This document shows, in pieces, positions 23,201 to 33,029 of a DNA stretch of 64,000 nucleotides. Position numbers and translations under genes: made by a program. The notes below the pieces were generated by a model. It ran no database searches and was not told the DNA's origin. It was given only the letters and a program-made list of their open reading frames with translations. Numbering within the stretch: position 1 is the first letter of the stretch; every line of letters starts with the position of its first letter. This DNA is from Mytilinidion resinicola (taxonomy: Eukaryota > Ascomycota > Dothideomycetes > Mytilinidiales > Mytilinidiaceae): the NCBI RefSeq assembly GCF_010093595.1, contig NW_022985447.1, forward strand, positions 1,188,407-1,252,406, given 5' to 3'.

Positions 23201-25349
23201 GAGCCCGAGCGCGATTTCTACGGTGGTGACTTCAATCACTTCTCGACGTCTCTTTACGCACAAATTCCGCTCAAGGCACTTTCTCGAAATCAGCGGGAGA
23301 AGATATTGGATCGAACGCAGGCTATCCTTCTCACCGGGGATGCGTCGAAAGAACAAGTACTGCGTCATCTTGCCCTCATGATCAGACTAATGGAGCTTCC
23401 TAATGCTACTGCCAAAATTGTAAGTACACAAGACTGTATCTCTTGGGATGAGGCTCATTATTCCTTAGTCTACGGACCCGTATGGACTGGAAAAAATAGC
23501 TGAGGTACTCAACACGGAGGAATTCGAAGCTAGCCCAGAAGTTACAGAAGCCTTCCGGCTTCTTGCCCGATTGACTTTACAGTAAGCACTTTTCCGGGTC
23601 ATGAATGTCGATGATGCTAATGGTGTAGTCACATTCTTTCTGAGCCAGGTCAGAAACACAGCCAGGAATATCTCAAAAGACTTGAAGGAATGCTCAGCAA
23701 TCTCTCCGTAGAGTCACACTCGTTCACACTCCAGGTAATGCTTTTTGTGGACGGCCTCATGTCAGTGTTGCGAGCCGGAAAGTATACCGCTGAAACTGGC
23801 ATATACGATGAAGTTGCGCGCACATGCATTAAGTATTGTGCCATAAATTTGATTGTATCACGAAAATCAGGCCTGCTAGATCTGAAGGATCCGAAGGATC
23901 CGAAGGAAGAGTATTTCATGGTCGGTATTGAAACTGTCCTAGATCTGCTGAGTGAGGTTCCCGTTCATTTAGCTGAAAGAGAGGGTAAGTACTGCCCTTC
24001 AATGGCATCTTGGAAGCCGCTAACATCGTGTAGCGGAGCTTTACAAGAAAGTCAAAAACGTTGTGCGGGAATGGCTCGCTCCGTATATGAGTTCGAATCC
24101 AGTGCATATTCCAGCAGATCTAGCGTCAGCTAATTACTGGATTTCGATACACAAGCTAGCCGCAAGATTACAGATGTGCAACGGTGTCGGAGAATTCATT
24201 CAGCTATCTCGGGTGGTGTTGCGTCTGGGTACGATAATGACACATCCTCATGTGTTGAAAATACTAATGATTTCAGATCTGTCCGCCCGACAAGCGCAAA
24301 GCGTGGTTGACTTGGTCAAAGAAGCCTTTTTATCTTTCGATACGCCGACAATGTTGGAGCAGCTTTCACTATTGCTCCCTCAGCAAGAGGAGAAGCCTGA
24401 TGCAGGATGTTTACGCATACTTGGCGTTCTTGTTCCTACTCTTGCGCGTAAGTTGTTTTCCAATATTCTGAGTTCGCCGCTAAAGGTTCATTCATAGCAT
24501 CTGATGGTGCGGAGAACAAGACTCAGCTTCTGGCAATACTGGGAAATCTCTCGGCACGACTGACGATGTCCGACGACCTAGCTCGCTCCAATGCACTACT
24601 GGACTGCGTAGACACCATCCTTCGCTCCAAGGTACGTTATCAAGCGTCGAATTTCGCATCAGCACTGACCAATCTCGCTGCAGCACTTCATGGTGTCTCA
24701 ATACGGCATCGAGACCTTCATCGGAGCTTTAACCGCTATCACATCTCCCGCAGGACCATACCTACCCGTATCGCAAGCTTCTGCGATCTTCATCCGCCTC
24801 TGCGATTCCATCCAGATCATCCTGTCACTCCACCGTTCTCGCCTCGGTGGCCGCTTCCACCTTCTCATGCCCCTTCTTCAAGCTTTCCTCACCTGCCTCT
24901 ACATTCCTAACACTACCCGCCGCGGCACATCTACCGCCCACCTCCCACCATGGCTTGCTCCCTCTTTACACCCCCTATCGCCTGCCGCGGCAGTCGCCTT
25001 CACCCGCCTCCTGACCACTACGTCTTCCCCCACCGTGTCCGCCGTCTCGGGTCTCCAGAAGGGCCGCAAGAACTACCATGCTGATCTTGTGGATGCAACG
25101 AAGCAGGCGAGACAATATGCAGGGCAGTACATGCCTACGCTGATAGCCGCATTTTGTAAGAATATGCTCAGCGGGAGACTGGAGCCAGAAGTGAGAGCGC
25201 GACTGATACCCGGGCTGTGGTCCACGCTGGATTGTACGGATAAAGCGGCACTGAAGGCGATGAGTGCGGCTATGGATGGGAGTACGAGGGCTGTGTGGAA
25301 GGGGGTGTATGCTGAGTGGAAAAAACAGAGCAGAGAGAAAGCTGGGTGA
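20281..25349 (+). CDS. URB2: Urb2/Npa2-family nucleolar pre-ribosome assembly protein
   Basis: Urb2/Npa2 acts in the nucleolus in early 60S precursor assembly and 27S pre-rRNA processing with Npa1/Urb1. Seven exons in continuous phase (20281-23107, 23154-23419, 23469-23581, 23629-23984, 24034-24447, 24498-24631, 24684-25349) give about 1590 residues, as expected for fungal Urb2. The N-terminal region has the typical LQRLLALEKTFTDLNQQI start and WVLRWILEKL. A Lys/Arg stretch (SRKRKRHAEVEAPAKK) looks like a nuclear localisation signal. Most of the rest is alpha-solenoid-like. The C-terminal Urb2 domain is clear from QYGIETFIGALTAITSP to HRSRLGGRFHLLMPLLQAFL and YAEWKKQ at the end. An in-frame ATG at 20209 would add 24 residues. 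A possible extra 48-nt intron lies at 24229-24276; removing it keeps the frame. Confidence 0.9.
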
Positions 25350-25718
25350 GGGGATGGGAGGGAAGGAAGTTATTAAGAGTTTATGAGATGGGCATTGATG
25401 AGAGGGAAGTAGGTGACAATGCTGGGGGTGCCTCCGGGCTGGATTAAAAGTTAGGACGCCGTGTAGGAGGTTCTGCGACATAGATCAAGCCGAGAGATGT
25501 GGGCCATATCTTCCATATTTGGTCCGATTCTGTAAACCTTTGGTGGAGTTGTGATATTTTATAAATGCTGGTGGTGGCGTTCGGTAGGTGTGCCTTAGGT
25601 GGTACACGTGCCTGAGGTGGGGAAAACTTCTATCAGGCATCTCACAGCCTGGTATCTTCTCCAAACCCCCAGAATAGTTCACAAATTACCTTCGGATCTG
25701 CTAATCAGAGCCAGGACC

Positions 25719-27662
25719 ATGGAAGCACTGGCTGCAGTCGGTGCCGCGGCGTCGATCATCCAACTCACAGACATCGGCCTCAAGATATCAACCAAGCTCT
25801 TCACATTCGCAGAAACGGTGCTCGACGCCGAAGAAACGGCTGGGAAGATAAGCGCAGATGTCTCTGTGACTTGCGGCATCCTGTAACTCTTGAATATCAC
25901 GCGACCTTTGTGTAATCAACTACTGACGACTTCTCAGATCTCAGCTCAAAGACCTCATCGACCCATACGGCGTCGCCCACCCTCTCTTAAGCTCTGAAGG
26001 CCTCAAACAAGTACAGCAAGCCACCGATATCTGCAAAACCGTATTCCAGCAACTTCAAGATGTCTTGGAGAAAGCGAGTAAGGAACTAGTTACTAATAAT
26101 TCGACCCCCGGGGGGGGGGGGGGGGGGGGGGGGGGTGGGGAAGGAAATCAAGCTGTCGAAGTCTGAGAAGGCGAAAGTGGCCTTTTTTGCAGCTGAAGAT
26201 TAGAAGATTAATAAAGTTAGGACCGAGTTGACTAGTACGAAGAACAATCTTATGGTGGTTCTTCTGATCGCTCAGTTGGCTGCTGCAAAAGGGAGGGAGG
26301 GCGAGGTGGTGGATGGCGGGTGAGCAAAGAAGTCTCTAGTTAATCTTGCTGGACCTGCCAATTGTTCGTTAGAGATGGGAATGCTGGTGATGATAGTACA
26401 ACTGCGCTGTCGTCAGATCAAAAGAAGCGATTTCGGGCTACGGTTCTGGCCATTCGTCGGTATAAACACTTTTCCAATGCCAGGGCCGATATTGCTACCG
26501 ACATGCGGCGCTCAATTAATTTGGCATCTGCCCACAATGAAATCACACAAGAGGATAACGAAAGAGAAGATGAGGGCGAACATGATGAATGGGGAAGTAC
26601 TGAGCCAATCGCCTGGGCCAATTCTCCTGCAAGAGATCCCGCAAGCAAACCTGTCGTAGAAATGCTGCCAATCAGTAAAGACACCATCACGCAGTATATG
26701 GAGCAGTATGACAACAATCCGGGCTTGGTAATGGAGCAGACGGAAGATCTAAACCTTAACCAACTCCAGATGGTGCTTGATCACGTGCGCGAGAAAGGGC
26801 TGACATTCATTTGGGTGGGTGAGATGGGCCGGTATACAATGGAAAGTACACATGGAAATATGACTGCCACGACGCTGATTCGGGTTACAAAGAGAGTATC
26901 TAGCGCGAAATCGAAAAGATACTCTATTTCGTCCAAGATTGTACGTCTCCCGTTCGCCATCATATAGCAATCTCCCTGGCAAGCTAACCTTTGACTAGTG
27001 CTGAAGAGGAAGACTGAGATAGAACTGGAACCAAACATGTCTATCGACGCGGTGAAAGCCTTGAGTTACAAGACGAAACAGATAAAGATCGACGAGCAGC
27101 GTCTCGTGTATGTGCAACTACAAGATTGTGCCGAACAGCACTATCAACCTTTTCCTGAGCCTTCGTGGTGGAATGCAAATCTTTGTGAAGCACCGTAAGT
27201 ATTACTGCTACTTAGTCATAGAGAGTCGTCATTATGGATTGCTAACCTCACTTCAGTAACTGGAAAAACAACCACTATTGAAGCAGAAACGTCCGATACG
27301 ATCCTCAATATCCAAAAAGGATCCAGGACAAAGAGGGAATCGTCCCTGACATGCAGCGACTGGTTTTCGCTGGCGAAGTGCTCGAGGACCGCCGAACGCT
27401 GGCTTATTATAACATTGAGAAGGAGAGTACGCTTCTCTTAGTCCCCCGAGTTCTCAATGAAGCATTGGCGGCAGAGACACCGAGGAATCGTGTGTCTCAA
27501 ACACAGGAAGTAATGGGGGAGAGCGGTCACCCTGGCGATCAAGTAGAGCAGGGCGTGAGGGCTCATTCGGAATCCGATTCACCGTTGATCGAGGACGTAG
27601 ATGGGCTTGGCGATAGCGATGAAGGGGACAAATCGTTAGTTGATGATCTCATCGCACGCTAG
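25719..27662 (+). pseudogene. Broken gene: STAND-type N-terminal domain fused to degenerate tandem ubiquitin
   Basis: The 5' part (25719-25882 spliced to 25938) encodes MEALAAVGAAASIIQLTDIG..., the helical N-terminal domain of many fungal STAND proteins. It ends in the family's NNLMVVLLIAQLA helix near 26250. Near 26173-26203 the frame is disturbed: KWPFLQLKI is in one frame, flanking sequence in another, and TAG occurs at 26201. After an acidic middle section come two ubiquitin-like units. The first, from about 27007, reads KTEIELEPNMSIDAVKAL. The second starts at 27173 after an LRGG-Met junction (27161-27175) and reads MQIFVK...[14 protein letters not shown], then [20 protein letters not shown]. 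At least two frame changes disturb the ubiquitin part (before 27161, and in the A-run at 27313-27317). The last unit lacks a C-terminal RGG and runs into an acidic tail. No ubiquitin residues free for conjugation are therefore expected. Degenerate, probably non-functional. Confidence 0.75.
26110..26140 (+). repeat. Poly-G run of 26 bases plus GGGG
   Basis: CCCCC is followed by 26 G bases, a T and GGGG. It lies inside the STAND-ubiquitin gene, directly after a possible GTAAGG donor at 26078. It is either in an intron or would encode poly-Gly. The upstream frame and the downstream KLSKSEK frame differ by one base across it, so a run one base shorter would join them. Confidence 0.9.
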
Positions 27663-28019
27663 ACGACTGTTCTCGATGTGGAGGATGATGCTTCCTAGGG
27701 CCATTTCTAGATGCTCTAAAAGGAACGATCGACAGCATGATTAAATGCGATGTATTTTGTTTAGCTGCATAGTTAAACAATGTTCTGGTATCCATAGAAT
27801 TGACTATTGATAGTCAAGTCACAATGATGAAGCTTTCACTATTGATAGTCCACAACTCTACAAATTAGTAGCATTTAAGGAGCTCTAACCCATCTCAACT
27901 AATTCCTTCCCTTGATCAACTTCGCACACTACGTCCCACAAACCATCCCACACACATTATCCCTCTACCTGTTTTTCTCACACAGCACACAACACAATAA
28001 TTGAACTTTACACAGCAAA

Positions 28020-29120
28020 ATGCCGCCATCAGGCTACCATCTGTTCTGGAACAACCTCTCATACACTCCATGGCCAACGGAGGGGCTCTTCGCAGAACCT
28101 CTCCCGTATCCACGTCCACGCATCGACGCCAGGGTCCTAGAGCAGTTCCTCCCAGCCGATAGAAACCGAGCGCTTCAAGGCCTCCGAATGGCCGCGATCG
28201 ATGAGTTTCTCGCTCCCATGATTCTCGATCGTCTACGGAACGAACGCCCCAGGGATACACACCATTACCGCGAGATATTCATGGCAAACCATCCCATCAG
28301 GGGACAAGACTTTCCAACCGCAGAACAGCTAGAGCCCTTGCTTGTATCTGCGCGAGGCTTCATATCCCATGAACGCCAGGTTCTTGGCTATGACTACTTC
28401 AGGGTCAAGATCTCTCGGGAGATTTGGAATGAAGCAATGCCATATCTAGGTCTCCAGGATGGTTGGCATGACGGTGCTAATCTCACGCGTATCATAGCCT
28501 CTTACATTAGGTTTGACTTCGTTGAAGGAAGGCCGACGTGGCGCGGAGCGGGCTTCGACGATGATGTGTTCAACGCCGCCGTCGCAACGCCAATCGGCGG
28601 CAGTGGCGGAGTCTGGCGTCCAGGCGCCAATCAAGGTGAAGACAACGGCCAGCATTCGGTTCTAGATGTTGCCGTTCGATGCCAAATACCCGATAGCGAA
28701 CCCGAATGCAGCATTTGCAGGGAAGAATTAGAATATGACTTGACTCAAGATCAAGACCACGGCCCGGTTCGAACCGCATGCCAGCATGTCTTTGGAGAGT
28801 CCTGCTTGCAAAGCTGGCTATTAGGCTTCCCAATAGAACTGGCCAACTGCCCCATGTGCCGTCGCCCTTTGCGACGTCCCGTCGAAACTACCACTGCACC
28901 CTCTGAAGTCGGCCAAGCCCAACAGACTGCAGAGAATACCGAGGAGACCATCCCCACGGCGATTCCAGAGAATACTGTGGTTAATACCATGGCTGAAGCT
29001 CGACAGCTCGCAGAACACACGCAGGGCTCCATGAATGACCTTATGGAGGCAGCGCTAGCTGTCCTGGGCAACCTGGATGCCCCAGAAGGCTTGAATGAGG
29101 CTAAAGACAAAAAAGACTAG
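28020..29120 (+). CDS. RING-H2 finger protein (candidate E3 ubiquitin ligase), 366 aa
   Basis: A single exon from a clear ATG. The RING-H2 domain covers about residues 231-287: CSICREEL, then TACQHVFGESCLQSW and NCPMCRRPL, the C-x2-C...C-x-H-x2-H/C-x2-C...C-x2-C zinc pattern with variable spacing in loop 1. The 220 residues before it form a mostly helical domain with no recognised fold (LEQFLPADRNRALQGLRM near the start). After the RING is a Thr/Glu-rich stretch and a helical tail (AEARQLAEHTQGSMNDLMEA). RING-H2 domains recruit E2 enzymes and give ubiquitin ligase activity. The substrate is unknown. It is the longest of three related RING genes in 4 kb and has paralogous sequence on both sides of the RING with the gene at 29840-30367. 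No membrane segment is seen. Confidence 0.85.
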   Translation: MPPSGYHLFWNNLSYTPWPTEGLFAEPLPYPRPRIDARVLEQFLPADRNRALQGLRMAAIDEFLAPMILDRLRNERPRDTHHYREIFMANHPIRGQDFPTAEQLEPLLVSARGFISHERQVLGYDYFRVKISREIWNEAMPYLGLQDGWHDGANLTRIIASYIRFDFVEGRPTWRGAGFDDDVFNAAVATPIGGSGGVWRPGANQGEDNGQHSVLDVAVRCQIPDSEPECSICREELEYDLTQDQDHGPVRTACQHVFGESCLQSWLLGFPIELANCPMCRRPLRRPVETTTAPSEVGQAQQTAENTEETIPTAIPENTVVNTMAEARQLAEHTQGSMNDLMEAALAVLGNLDAPEGLNEAKDKKD

Positions 29121-29839
29121 CTTTCTTGACGTCTGCAGCACATCGTACACGTGTTAGCCGCTGGAAAGCTCTGCGTAGGAGATAGTATGAGAACATGATT
29201 CTGACAAATTGAATTTTGGATGGCCACGATTCCGTATGCAGAGAGCAATGCTCCTGTGCGGAGGCCGCTGAGAATAGCATACCTCAATAGCAATGACGAA
29301 AGTCAATAACCCCAATTTATTTCCCTGCCATGTGACTCGAAAAGTGACTCGAAATGGGCTTCGTGGTAACGGAGAAGAGAGGTCTAAGCTGCCTACCATG
29401 CTACTTTCCTATGTGATTCGGCGGCTTTCGCTATCCCTATGCATCCTCACTATCGTTGGTTAACATTTCTTGTATGGAAGAAATGACATTGTGAGATAAT
29501 GATACTCACCCAATAAAGACACTCCAATCGGCCGTAAACAACTCTCATACTCTGTTAGCACGCCTATCCACACTTGTGCTAAAGGTACAATTATTTCAAA
29601 TTTCACGCTAGGAGTATGGACCTACCCTCATAAAATCACGAATTCGGCTACATTGAAAGGTTCTGTCACAGGGAAATCCTAAGTTGGCTAAGAGTTGAAT
29701 CTAGTTACCGTCATCGAGTCTTTTATGGCTTTTCGCGTGTAAAGCGCCGCTCCATGCGTCAGGAATACGCACTTCAGAGTAGCTTATCGACAGAGCTGTC
29801 TAATGACATAGAGACATACACACGAGGCCGCTGCAAGCA
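29121..29839. other. Convergent intergenic region between two RING genes
   Basis: No gene is supported. The two neighbouring RING genes end towards each other here, so it holds both 3' UTRs. Short AT-rich stretches only; no repeat or structure stands out. Confidence 0.5.
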
Positions 29840-30367
29840 TCAAGCAAGCTCGGCCTGGTCATCTCCATCTTCAGTGCTATAGGACTCTTCTAGAGCCTCC
29901 AAATCAGCTAGCGAAACTTCTTCTACGCCATCCTCCAAAAACGTTTCAAATCGTGACATGTTGTTCCGCATATTTTCCTGAAGCTGTTGCGCGTCAGCCA
30001 GAGCAGCCGGAATCGCAGCACCTACAACCTTCGGGATAGCAGATCGCGGTGTAGTCTCCACAGCAGCCGCTCGCTCTCTAAACTGTCGCTCTTTATTCTC
30101 CCGAATCAACTCTCGTCGAGCTTTAGGAGTCATGAAAAACCCCGTGCGGTTCTCGATTGGCAGTTCTAGGATTCGCAGGCACATCGGGCAAGATGCCTGG
30201 TGGCGAGGGAACCTCTGGACCCAATTGCTAAGACACTCCTCACCGAAGACGTGAAAACATGCGGTCTGAATAGCACGATGCTCATCGTTCGATTCCTCTT
30301 TGCAAATTGCGCAGGTAGGCTCATCTTCAGGAACATCACACCGAGTAACCACCTCGTCGAGAGACAT
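29840..30367 (-). CDS. Short RING-H2 finger protein, paralogue of the gene at 28020
   Basis: A single exon of 175 residues. The RING-H2 lies at about residues 19-68: CAICKEES, TACFHVFGEECLSNW and SCPMCLRIL. The sequence around it aligns with the 366-residue neighbour: SLDEVVTRCDVPEDEPTC before the RING, and ADAQQLQENMRNNMSRFETF in the C-terminal helix. About 220 residues found in the neighbour are missing from its N-terminus. It starts just ahead of the RING, so it is either a truncated duplicate or has an upstream exon I cannot see. All eight zinc ligands appear present. The acidic tail ends STEDGDDQAELA. Candidate E3 ligase or a dominant modulator of the longer form; function inferred only. 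Confidence 0.75.
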   Translation of the reverse strand: MSLDEVVTRCDVPEDEPTCAICKEESNDEHRAIQTACFHVFGEECLSNWVQRFPRHQASCPMCLRILELPIENRTGFFMTPKARRELIRENKERQFRERAAAVETTPRSAIPKVVGAAIPAALADAQQLQENMRNNMSRFETFLEDGVEEVSLADLEALEESYSTEDGDDQAELA

Positions 30368-31059
30368 CGGGCGATAGCCTACACTGCGATATTGAGATTC
30401 TGATTATGATGGCTTTTGAGTGTGGTGTGGAACAGGGTGAGAGTTGAGTGTGATTAGGTGAACATGACAGAGACTGGGGGAACCTTAGTGTACCTTTAAA
30501 TGGTATCGCGTTGCGAGTGAATTGTGGGGCATGGGTAGTGAAAGTAGAACACTGTCAAAGTCTTTCCCGACATGAAACTCGCATCCGTTCTGGGAGAACT
30601 GAGAACATTGTGTAGCGATAAGACAGTATTATCATTATAGTCAGATATTAGGAGATGTACATGCGATGCAAAAACAGTTTTGCTAATTTGCACAGAAAAT
30701 GGGCAAATTGGCACAGAAGTTAGAAAAGATGTGGTATTTGAGGATGATCAGTCAATCGTTTTCCGAGAGTGACAAATTGACTGGCGGCAGACAATGTTGG
30801 TAAGGTTGATGGACAATGACTTGTCTCAACTAGGCCGAAATGCGAATCTTGTACAGTGCGCCAGTCATTGTATGAGACCTATACAATGCTGAGAATGAAC
30901 TATAAAAACCATCAGCATCTCATCTATCGTCAGCATCGGAACTCAAAAAGCAATCTTCACGCTCGCAATGCGAGCCTTCCCATACACATACAAGAACCTT
31001 CCTCCTGACCCACCACGGAGCCCCGGCTCTTCCCCACGTCACACCAGACTTCAGCTAGC
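30368..31059. other. Divergent intergenic region between two RING genes
   Basis: Upstream region of both the 29840 gene (minus) and the 31060 gene (plus). No further gene is supported. It contains the direct repeat TTTGC.AATTTGCACAGAA-like sequence at about 30680-30715. The sequence from 30905 on is a C/T- and CA-rich leader. Confidence 0.5.
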
Positions 31060-31905
31060 ATGATCTTCATTTCGACCGCCCCAGAAGAGCTCAATGACCT
31101 CTTGAAGCCCTTCGATCTTACACCCGAAGGCCTCAACCTCGAGTTCGAGGGCGTATCACTGACACTTGACGGAGAATGGGCCAATCCTTACGAGGCCGGC
31201 CGCCTACTCTTCACAGCCGAGTTACTAGCTTACACTATCATTTCCCGCTTCTCGCAGGGGATGAGCATCTTCAAAGTCGAGGAGGAAGCGCGAAATTTCC
31301 TGGAAGCGCGGCTGAATGATGGCACGATCTCCGAAGAAGCTTGCTTCAACCTCAATCCCGAAGAGATATGCTTGAGCATCGGCGCCCTCACGGGGGATGC
31401 CAGGGACGGAGATCCTATCTTGGAGGGTTGGACGCGGGAGGATGAATACTGGGTTGTCGAGCGCATCGTAATCGCAGCGCTGAAGATTGTCGCGGTGGAG
31501 ACACTGCCATTCATCGATGGAGAGGGGACCGGGGCACTAGAGAAATGGGATGACGATGATGTCGAAGAATTCGAGCGCGGGTATCGCGATGGCGATAACC
31601 CGCCCGAGGAAGAGCTCCCGCCCATAACCCTCGAAGCGGTGGGCGAGAAGATAGATATTTCTGACTTCGCTCGTCGAATTGAGTGCCCGTTGCCTCCTGA
31701 TATGTCTTGCGCTATCTGTTTGCTTCCGCTGGCGGGAGCTGCGAATAGCGGAGACTGGTCAGCGAGGACCTCTTGCGATCACTATTTCCATGATGGCTGT
31801 TTGAGCAACTGGATTAATGAGAGTGCGCAGGCTAACAGCCATCGATGTCCATGTTGTCGCACGGAATTGTGCGATAGACGCGAGCGTCGCCCGATTGATG
31901 ATTAG
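31060..31905 (+). CDS. RING-H2 finger protein, 281 aa, third member of the cluster
   Basis: A single exon from an ATG. The RING-H2 is at the C-terminus (about residues 218-273): CAICLLPL, then TSCDHYFHDGCLSNW and RCPCCRTEL, with all eight ligands in C3H2C3 order. The linker before it (ISDFARRIECPLPPDMSCAIC) follows the same pattern as the two neighbours, so the three are probably diverged paralogues. The N-terminal 200 residues are acidic (DDDDVEEFERGYRDGD-like) and mostly helical with no recognised domain. The protein stops soon after the RING (RRERRPIDD). Likely a soluble E3 ligase candidate; substrate unknown. Confidence 0.8.
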   Translation: MIFISTAPEELNDLLKPFDLTPEGLNLEFEGVSLTLDGEWANPYEAGRLLFTAELLAYTIISRFSQGMSIFKVEEEARNFLEARLNDGTISEEACFNLNPEEICLSIGALTGDARDGDPILEGWTREDEYWVVERIVIAALKIVAVETLPFIDGEGTGALEKWDDDDVEEFERGYRDGDNPPEEELPPITLEAVGEKIDISDFARRIECPLPPDMSCAICLLPLAGAANSGDWSARTSCDHYFHDGCLSNWINESAQANSHRCPCCRTELCDRRERRPIDD

Positions 31906-32404
31906 AACAGCTGAGAAATGACCCTGATCTACTGTTCTGAACCTTGTTTGAGCACTCAACCTGATACTTCAACGGCGTCCGGACTTTCGTCTGAGCACTA
32001 AACCTAACATTCTAGCTGTCAGCCAATGACCAATGATCTTGGCTGAAAGGTGAACTTACTTCACTGTTCAGAATACACTTGAACACCCCACATATCGAAT
32101 GGAAAACACATTTTGTACCAACAACTTTGAACTTTGCAATGATGAAAGAATATAGACCGTGAATGACTTGAACAAACGAAGATGCTAGAAGGGGATCGTA
32201 GACACAGTCAACTCATAGTTATGAGGGACTTTCCATTTGCACAATGTGCCTGACTATCCGTATGGGGTTTATACACGTGAGACAGACTCAACTGTTACTC
32301 CCAAAATCCCCGTAACGCCGCAGGCATCCTGCCTACTAATGCCACCAATATACAGCAATATGATACACTCCTCCACTCTTCTAGGACACATCGTAACTCT
32401 TTGT
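31906..32404. other. Convergent intergenic region
   Basis: Lies between the stop codons of the third RING gene and MRP17. No supportable gene or repeat; expected to be two 3' UTRs. Confidence 0.5.
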
Positions 32405-32883
32405 TTAATTGAACTTTGCCTCCCCCGGCACATCCTTAATATCCTCCAGCTTGCTCCCCAGCTTCACAACCGAGTATTTGATCAACCGCGGATCTAGCCC
32501 CATCGTTCTCCGCAACGCGTGCTGTGATTTTGCCGAGCTGTCGAAGCGCATGATGAAGTGGTGACCGGTGTAGTGTGTGGATTGGAGTTTTTTCGCGGGC
32601 GCGGGAAGGAGAAAGGTGCCCCAGTTGGAGTAGCCACGCACAACGCCACCGCTATTGATGATAATGCTTCCGGCGGTTTTTGCGATTCTAGTAATAATGT
32701 CAGACGAGAGACGGACTGCATTGTAGGTTTTGACGGAGTTGGTGCAGGTACGGAGGAGCGGAAAGCGTACTCTTTGACTTCTGAGACTCTGCCCGGACGG
32801 ACCTGTGTACTGTTAGTAACATTCCACCGTGATCAAAGCCTTGGACACGAGAGACTTACAATCCCAATTAATTCGTACAACAT
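32405..32883 (-). CDS. MRP17: Mitochondrial small-subunit ribosomal protein bS6m
   Basis: Three exons (32883-32860, 32802-32771, 32687-32405) give 112 residues, the usual size of mitochondrial bS6. The protein belongs to the mitochondrial ribosome small subunit. The start MLYELIGIVRPGRVSEVKE has the ferredoxin-like S6 beta-alpha opening. SIIINSGGVVRGYSNWG and HHFIMRFDSSAKSQHALRR are family signatures, and LGLDPR-like MGLDPRLIKYSVVKLG closes the fold. Splicing removes a frame change between VKE and IAKTAG, which confirms the second intron. The gene is divergent from GCV3 with only 146 bp between start codons. Confidence 0.92.
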
Positions 32884-33029
32884 GGTGTCCCTGCTTTGTA
32901 GTTGATAGCTTCACGACGGCGTATCAAAAAGGACGGCCGCATAATAGTTTCACCGCCGCCTAGCGCAGATTTACCTCGTCATTCTTCAACTCCGAGCGCG
33001 CTCACGCTTTACGACACCACACCACTGTA
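32884..33029. promoter_or_regulatory. Very short shared promoter region of MRP17 and GCV3
   Basis: Only 146 bp separate the two start codons, so transcription must start from a compact bidirectional promoter or overlap. Both genes encode mitochondrial proteins. GACGGCGTA and CCGCCTAGCG are GC-rich candidate sites; no TATA box is visible. Confidence 0.55.
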
